Source: Mesotaenium endlicherianum (taxonomy: Eukaryota; Streptophyta; Zygnematophyceae; Zygnematales; Mesotaeniaceae). From it: 39,940 bases of DNA. Made by a program: the position numbers and the translations under genes. Location of the stretch: the NCBI GenBank assembly GCA_009602735.1, contig WELA01008917.1, positions 884,624-924,563 of the forward strand, read 5' to 3'. Each line of letters starts with the position of its first letter. Within the stretch, counting starts at the first letter, position 1. Shown here piece by piece: positions 35,048-39,940 of the stretch. The notes beneath the pieces were generated by a model. The model searched no databases and was not told where the DNA came from. It saw only the letters and a list, made by a program, of their open reading frames with translations.

Positions 35048-36310
35048 GGTGGTAAGGGTGGGGAAGGAGCCGGCAAGGGAGCGCACGACGGAGCGCCGTC
35101 CACGTCGGGCCGGACCTTCAACGCGCAGAGGATTGGCAGGTGCGCAAAGCAAACCCTCACTTACACACACTTGGAGTGCCAGGTGTCAGCGACGTGATAC
35201 GTGCATATTTGGCTCGCTTGAGCTGGACGTGCGGGAGCTCCAGCTCAGCAATTTAGCATTCTACTCTTTGACATGAGCATCGCAGTGGTGCTTGCTACCT
35301 TGTCCTTGTCCTGCTCAAGAAATCTTCTTCTGTTCAAGGACGCAGCCTCTGTGGGGTCTTCATGGGCCTCTATGGCGCAGCCATGTGTCGCCATATCTGA
35401 CACTGTTTCAAGACGGATAGAAAAGAACGTCGCTGAAAAAGCTATTCCCCTACATCCTCAGCCATGTAGCAAGGCCTAGATCCAAATTGGGAGATGGGCT
35501 CGCCAGCAGCTAGACTTTTCCTTTGTATATCTTGAGGGCATGGTGCATCTCGTAATCCACCAGAAACCTGCGTCTCTGGTTGCTTCGCCCGCCAGAATTC
35601 TTCCGTCTCGAAAAGAGCGCCAACAGTGTCCGTACTAAGACGTGGTCGTGCCCTGTCTCGTTCTCGTTAGAGAAACTCTTTTGAGGAGGTTGTAGTACTC
35701 CCTGCGGGCCTGGCCTCCTGTGGCCCTTAGTGGGCTCTTCTGGGACTCAATCTCACGGTTGTTCTTCTCTCTTGTGGTTCGGCGATGTGGCCATACGCAT
35801 CCAATCTCGACCATCCAATTCTGCCCAGAAAGTTCTGACAAGGGGTGCTGATACTCGGCACCGGCGGTTGTTTTTTTCAGAGGCGCACATCAGACGGGGA
35901 CGAAACATGATTTTGCCGAGGGGGGTGAAGCCCAAGGAGAGGAGGAGGAGGGTGAAGGCGACGCTGCCAGCTGGCCCTCTGGGGGGCTACCAGAGAGACA
36001 GAAGAATAAGAACAAGAAGAAGGAGAAGAGGGGAGGAAGTCACGGCGGCGGCCTGCCGGGAAGCTCGCCAAAGAGGCGGAGGAGTAGCGGCGACGAGCTG
36101 AGTGCTGGGGAGCTGGAGAGTGGAGAGGCCAAGAGGCCCCGAACCCAGGCGAAGGCAAAAGCGAAGGCGGAGTTTCTTGTTCCTGCTGAAGAGGGAAGCT
36201 CGGTGCCGACGAATTTGAATAGGAGGTCAGGGGAGAAGTCTTTGTTAAGCAATCCCGCGAAAGATGCAAGCAGAAAAGACTGGCGGGGATTGCGTCCTGC
36301 AGGGAAGTGA
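35048..36310 (+). CDS. Unrecognised charged protein, C-terminal two exons (likely nuclear)
   Basis: Two exons, 35048-35139 and 35881-36310, join in phase (GGCAG/GTGCGC and TTTTTTTCAG/A) and stay open until TGA at 36308-36310, giving about 174 residues without an ATG of their own. The first exon reads GGKGGEGAGKGAHDGAP then SGRTFNAQRIGR. The second begins GAHQTGTKHDFAEGGEAQGE, followed by a run of Glu, then Lys-rich RQKNKNKKKEKR, SPKRRRSSGDE and AKRPRTQAKAKAKAEF, ending KDWRGLRPAGK. The basic clusters look like nuclear localisation signals. I do not recognise a family; a nucleolar or RNA-associated protein is possible but unproven. Upstream exons are missing. Support is the splice phase match plus consistent composition; no homology was seen. 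Confidence 0.5.
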
Positions 36311-37519
36311 CTCGTTAGGTCGTAGCTTTAGGTCACCACGAAGCGGGTGATGGCCTGTACGTACTTTCTGTGTGAAGAGAAGCAGCACTCAGCTGTACCA
36401 ACGTCGGTTGCATATTGGAGAGCTGCATGATCATTATGTCCTCGCTCAGGTGGAGGAAACTTGAATTCAAATCGAAGGTGTGCTCGTTATGTGATGGTGA
36501 CCTGCGGGCCAAGCTGTCTCGGTTATCGCGCAGCTGCCTTGCAACCCCATGTCATTCTGTAAAAAGTGTTACGTAAGTTTTCCCACAATCATTCTTACAG
36601 GCTTTTACATTGATGGACGAATTCTGGACTTGATGTATTACTCTGGATTTCTTATGTGCATCTACTCCATGTCGGCGTATATGTTGATTGGTGAGAAGAA
36701 CATCAGGCAAGACGAGGACGACACTCTGTGGCATGCTTCAGTCAGTACTGTCCCAGAGAGGGGACGAAGGTTCTGTACGTCTCGAGTTCTCTTTTTAAGA
36801 CAGAGAACACATGTCCAAATTTAATCCAGTATCTACAAAGTCGATCATATATTGGCATAATGTAATACTTCACGATAATTACTAACCTTATAACCAAATT
36901 GAGGCACAGCTCCTCAATTGAGCTGAGATACAAGGACACCTGCAGCAGTGCTGCACAAAAGCGACGCACTCTCTATATCAAATTTGTGATAGTAGCGCTG
37001 CGTTTTTCCTCTCGAGTCTCAGAAGTAGTGCTGTTCTATACAAGCAACTAAAACATGTGATTTTTCAGCTTTTGCATTGCATTATACTGCTTGTTGTGAA
37101 GAACAACCTACTGAGAGAGCGGTTTGAAGTGCACTGCTGAAGAGAGTTATTGATAAGTGCTTCAATCCTTAGGGTGCCCTTTGCACTTGATTTGAGCACA
37201 AGTATAGTACAAGAGTAACCGAACGTGAGGCTGGGACATGCAATGTTATCAACGCACACTCCCCGGAGCAACTACTTGCATGAACAGCTTCAGGTTCAAA
37301 GTTCAAAATTATGTATGTATATTGTGGCGGGCTCAAGCGCGAGGACGAGGTCATCAGCTCGCCAGCCAGGCAACAAGCACCAGTGCAAGGCCTCTCCCGC
37401 ACTCAAGGGGGGAACAACGCACAACACGCACAATACGTCATACGACATGCACGCGACACGTGTACAACGCGTAGAACACGTACACATCTTAGGAATCGAG
37501 GTCAACGATGGTTGCGCAT
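36311..37519. other. Convergent intergenic region, AT-rich
   Basis: It lies between the ends of the unknown plus-strand gene and the minus-strand GT61 gene. Short frames such as 36549-36824 show no recognisable domain. The right end (37420-37480) contains CACGCGACACG-type words. I see no gene. Confidence 0.5.
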
Positions 37520-39746
37520 TCAAGTGGCGTCTTTCTGCGGCCAGATGCGTCTCAGCTCCATCCAGTGGCGCACCATGATGCGCGCGTTGCGCATCACCTC
37601 CGCTATCTCGCGCGCGTGCACGTGCGTCACGCTGCGGTCGCGCACGCAGAACACGCACTCCCGGATCTTCCAGCACGCCTCCTCCTCCAGCTTCGCGAAG
37701 CCGCCCCTCTCCATGCACCCGTCGACCGACCCCGAGTTCCGCGCGTGCGAGTTTGCCCAGCTCATGTACTGCAGCCCGGACCGGAGGGCTATCTTTTTGA
37801 ACTGCAGGCTGAAGTACTTGAAGGGCAGCGTCTCGATCACCACGCCGCCACGTGGCATGAAGACGATGTTGCTCAGAGACGCCCCGTGCATGCCCAGCAC
37901 GAGCACCGTCCGCTGCGCACACAGGGGAGAGAGGCGAGTGGACAGCTGTCACGTCACCAGCACCTCTCGCTCCCGCTGTCAGCCGTCAAGAGTCCTAAGT
38001 TCGGGGCTTGGCACTCCGATTTCGTCCGACTCCCTCGGACTGCGCCTACAGCTGGGCAAGCTAGCGGCTGTTGCAACGAGCAGTTGTTACACAAGATTGA
38101 ACGACTGGCTGGAGACAAGTGGCGGCGCACAGCACGCGGGCGTTCCCGCTTGCGCTTCCTTCATGCCAGAAGATCTGAACCAAACTCTCAGACAAGGTGG
38201 ACACTCAAGACTCCCAGTCTGGGGCTTTGCATCACTCGTTTGTTCGCTTTCTTTCACAGCCGTGCAGGTTTTGGAGGTTTGGGTATTCAGGGTGCAGGTG
38301 CTGAAGCCCAAGCCAAGGGTTTGGCAATCTAGGGTTTCAGGGCTTAGGGAGACATCACATTGTCAAAAAAACCTGGTAAGATGCTCGCCCGTGTGTGAAC
38401 CTGACCTGAGACAGAGGCATGCTTTTGTGCGTCTGAACCTTCCCGGCTCACAGCAGACGCCACAGAAGAGGGCCCGGCTCAAAGGGGGGCACATTTGAGT
38501 TCTAGGGTTTGGGGTTTTGGGCGTGGAACTGCAAGGAGAAGAGCTGATACTAGGGCGTAGGGTTCAGGGTTTAAAGCAACAGTGTCACTCCAGCCCTATG
38601 CTCACAGGTGGCACCGGATGGGCAGCCAGCCGGGGTGAGCCCAACTCGGGGGAGCGGCGTCGAGCAGCATCGAGTCGAAGAGTCAATCACGTTCAGGGGT
38701 TCGTTAGGACAATCACTTTTTGGGGTTCACCTTGCCACCTCACAGGTCTAGGCTATCATTGTCTAGTGCTTTGGCGACTGCTGTTTGGGCTTAAACAATC
38801 ATTGTCAAGCCCTCGGGTCATCCTCATGGAGGATCACGATGTAGGCGCAGACGCGCGCGCAGACCTGGGCGCCGACCCCGTGTAGGATGAACCCACCCTT
38901 TCAGGCAACCGCAGCGCCCAAGGCTGTCGGAGACGCAGGGGCAGCTCACCCGCATGAGCGTGGCCTGCGCCGGCAGGGATGCGCCTCCTTCGCAAAATTT
39001 AGGGTTCAAGGTCATGGTTTAGGGAGAGAACGCAGCGCGGCAGGTCATCAGCCGCCCACCTGCATGAGCTCCGTCAGTGCTTCAGGTTTGGGCTGGGGGG
39101 GCCACTGGGGTTTCAGTTAAAGGGTGTAATTTTCAGGTGTAGACTCCGGTTTCAGGGTTAGGGTTTACGAATAGGATAGGCTTTATGCGATAAGGGGGGG
39201 GAAGCCCACCTGCATGAGCTCGACCTGCGCCAGCAGGGATGCGTTGGTGAGGCGCACGACCTCCACGGGGAGCTCGGGAATGATGGCCTTCAGGAGCGCC
39301 GCCAGCTGGGGGACATTTGTCACCGTGCGCTGCCCCTCCCGCTCGATGATGGTCATCTGGTACCTCCCGCGGCTCCCCCCCCCGCCGCCCGCCTCCTCCG
39401 CCGCCCCGCTGGCGCGCGCGTGCTGCAGGCTGGCGTCGTTGATTGCCTTTTTCAGACTGCTGCTGCTGGTGTGGTCCCCCCCGCCGTCCTGGGAGGCGGC
39501 TGAGGTGGCGGAGGCGGAGGCGGCTGAGGTGGCGTCGTCAGGGACGGCGACCTCAAAGTCCAGGAGGCGCGGCTTCGGAACTCTCTGGGGGACCACTTTG
39601 ACGACAGGTGGCGAGAGGAGCTGCTGCGAGAGGCCCGGGTCCGCCTGGGCGACAGCCAGCGCCTGGGCCGCCCTCGCCCTCAGCGAGTCCGCGCTCCTCT
39701 CCGTGTGCAGCTTGTTCACGACAAACAGTGCGTTCTTGAAACACAC
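37520..39746 (-). CDS. GT61-family glycosyltransferase, C-terminal exons (partial)
   Basis: Minus-strand exons 39210-39746 and 37520-37912 join in phase 0 (ATGCAG/GTGGGC and GTGCGCAG/CGG) and give 310 residues ending at TGA (37520-37522). They follow the GT61 (DUF563) domain of EOGT, plant beta-1,2-xylosyltransferases and arabinoxylan transferases, Golgi/ER type II membrane enzymes. The first exon opens with VCFKNALFVVNKLH. Later come YQMTIIEREGQRTVTN, PVEVVRLTNASLLAQVELMQ, then RTVLVLGMHGASLSNIVFMP, GGVVIETLPFKYFS and QYMSW. The HGASLSN stretch is the conserved core. An Ala/Ser/Gly-rich insertion occupies roughly residues 75-118 of this fragment, before YQMTI. The N-terminal exons and membrane anchor are off the right edge. 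Substrate cannot be read from the sequence. Confidence 0.9.
38270..39170. repeat. Scattered telomere-like AGGGTTT motifs in GT61 intron
   Basis: CTAGGGTTTCAGGGCTTAGGG, CTAGGGTTTGGGGTTTTGGG, CGTAGGGTTCAGGGTTT, ATTTAGGGTTCAAGG and AGGGTTAGGGTTTACG lie across the 1.3-kb intron 37913-39209. The orientation is the same throughout (G-rich on plus). Confidence 0.75.
38935..39085 (-). repeat. Two extra copies of the GT61 exon 3' end with donor site
   Basis: The real exon ends with GGCGCAGGTCGAGCTCATGCAG/GTGGGC, reading toward 39210. Within the following intron, near 39066-39052, GAGCTCATGCAG/GTGGGCGG recurs. Near 38985-38940, GCATCCCTGCCGGCGCAGGC then ACGCTCATGCGG/GTGAGC recurs. Both copies preserve a GT donor. 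Confidence 0.7.
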
Positions 39747-39940
39747 CTGCAAGCCCCCCGCCACCCGCCACCCGTCACCCCCCGCAAACAGCTCAAGGGA
39801 GTTGAGGTGGGGCTGGCCTAGTCGAGGAGAGGAAACAAACCCGTTTTACGCCTGAAGTAGACCCCTCTTCTTAGCCGCATCAAAATACTGGGCTCCCTGG
39901 AGCCCCCGTACAAGCCTCCCCCGCAAAGCCTCCCCCCCCC

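Overview
The window is eukaryotic nuclear DNA. Its genes are split by GT-AG introns, exons are GC-rich, introns are full of microsatellites, and plant-type telomere-like TTTAGGG/CCCTAAA motifs are scattered around. The best matches are plant-type families: a UBP27/USP30-type deubiquitinase, a plant alpha/beta-hydrolase, GT61 and a plastid-style soluble pyrophosphatase. A green alga is therefore likely. A streptophyte (charophyte) alga is my guess, because the protein architecture looks land-plant-like while the genes carry very long Ala/Ser/Pro/Gly/Glu-rich insertions. I cannot name the species.

Layout: (1) 428-2750, minus: exons of an SLC43/FMP42-like MFS transporter, incomplete at both ends. 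(2) 2751-7188: gene-poor, AT-richer, with degenerate repeats. (3) 7189-11401, plus: a family I inorganic pyrophosphatase fold that has lost most active-site residues, fused to an ~800-residue disordered tail ending in a PP1-docking-like RVxF motif. (4) 12552-22339, minus: a ~10-kb, ten-or-more-exon gene for a UBP27/USP30-like mitochondrial-outer-membrane deubiquitinase. Its catalytic boxes are intact but split by two huge low-complexity insertions. (5) 23441-24438, plus: a small C2-domain protein. (6) 25640-30587, minus: a plant-type alpha/beta-hydrolase with an N-terminal membrane anchor. (7) 30588-35047: gene-poor, with a duplicated exon start, telomere-like motifs and two minisatellites. 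(8) 35048-36310, plus: the last two exons of an unrecognised, highly charged, probably nuclear protein. (9) 37520-39746, minus: the C-terminal exons of a GT61 glycosyltransferase, running off the right edge.

The seven genes alternate strictly in strand (-,+,-,+,-,+,-). I see no pathway linking them; this looks like an ordinary chromosomal segment rather than an operon or island. The two most interesting signals are the pseudo-pyrophosphatase with a PP1-docking tail, and a recurring local duplication of exon/intron junctions, splice site included, in three unrelated genes (SLC43-like, hydrolase, GT61). The assembly contains N gaps and a poly-G tract, so a few intron lengths are uncertain.
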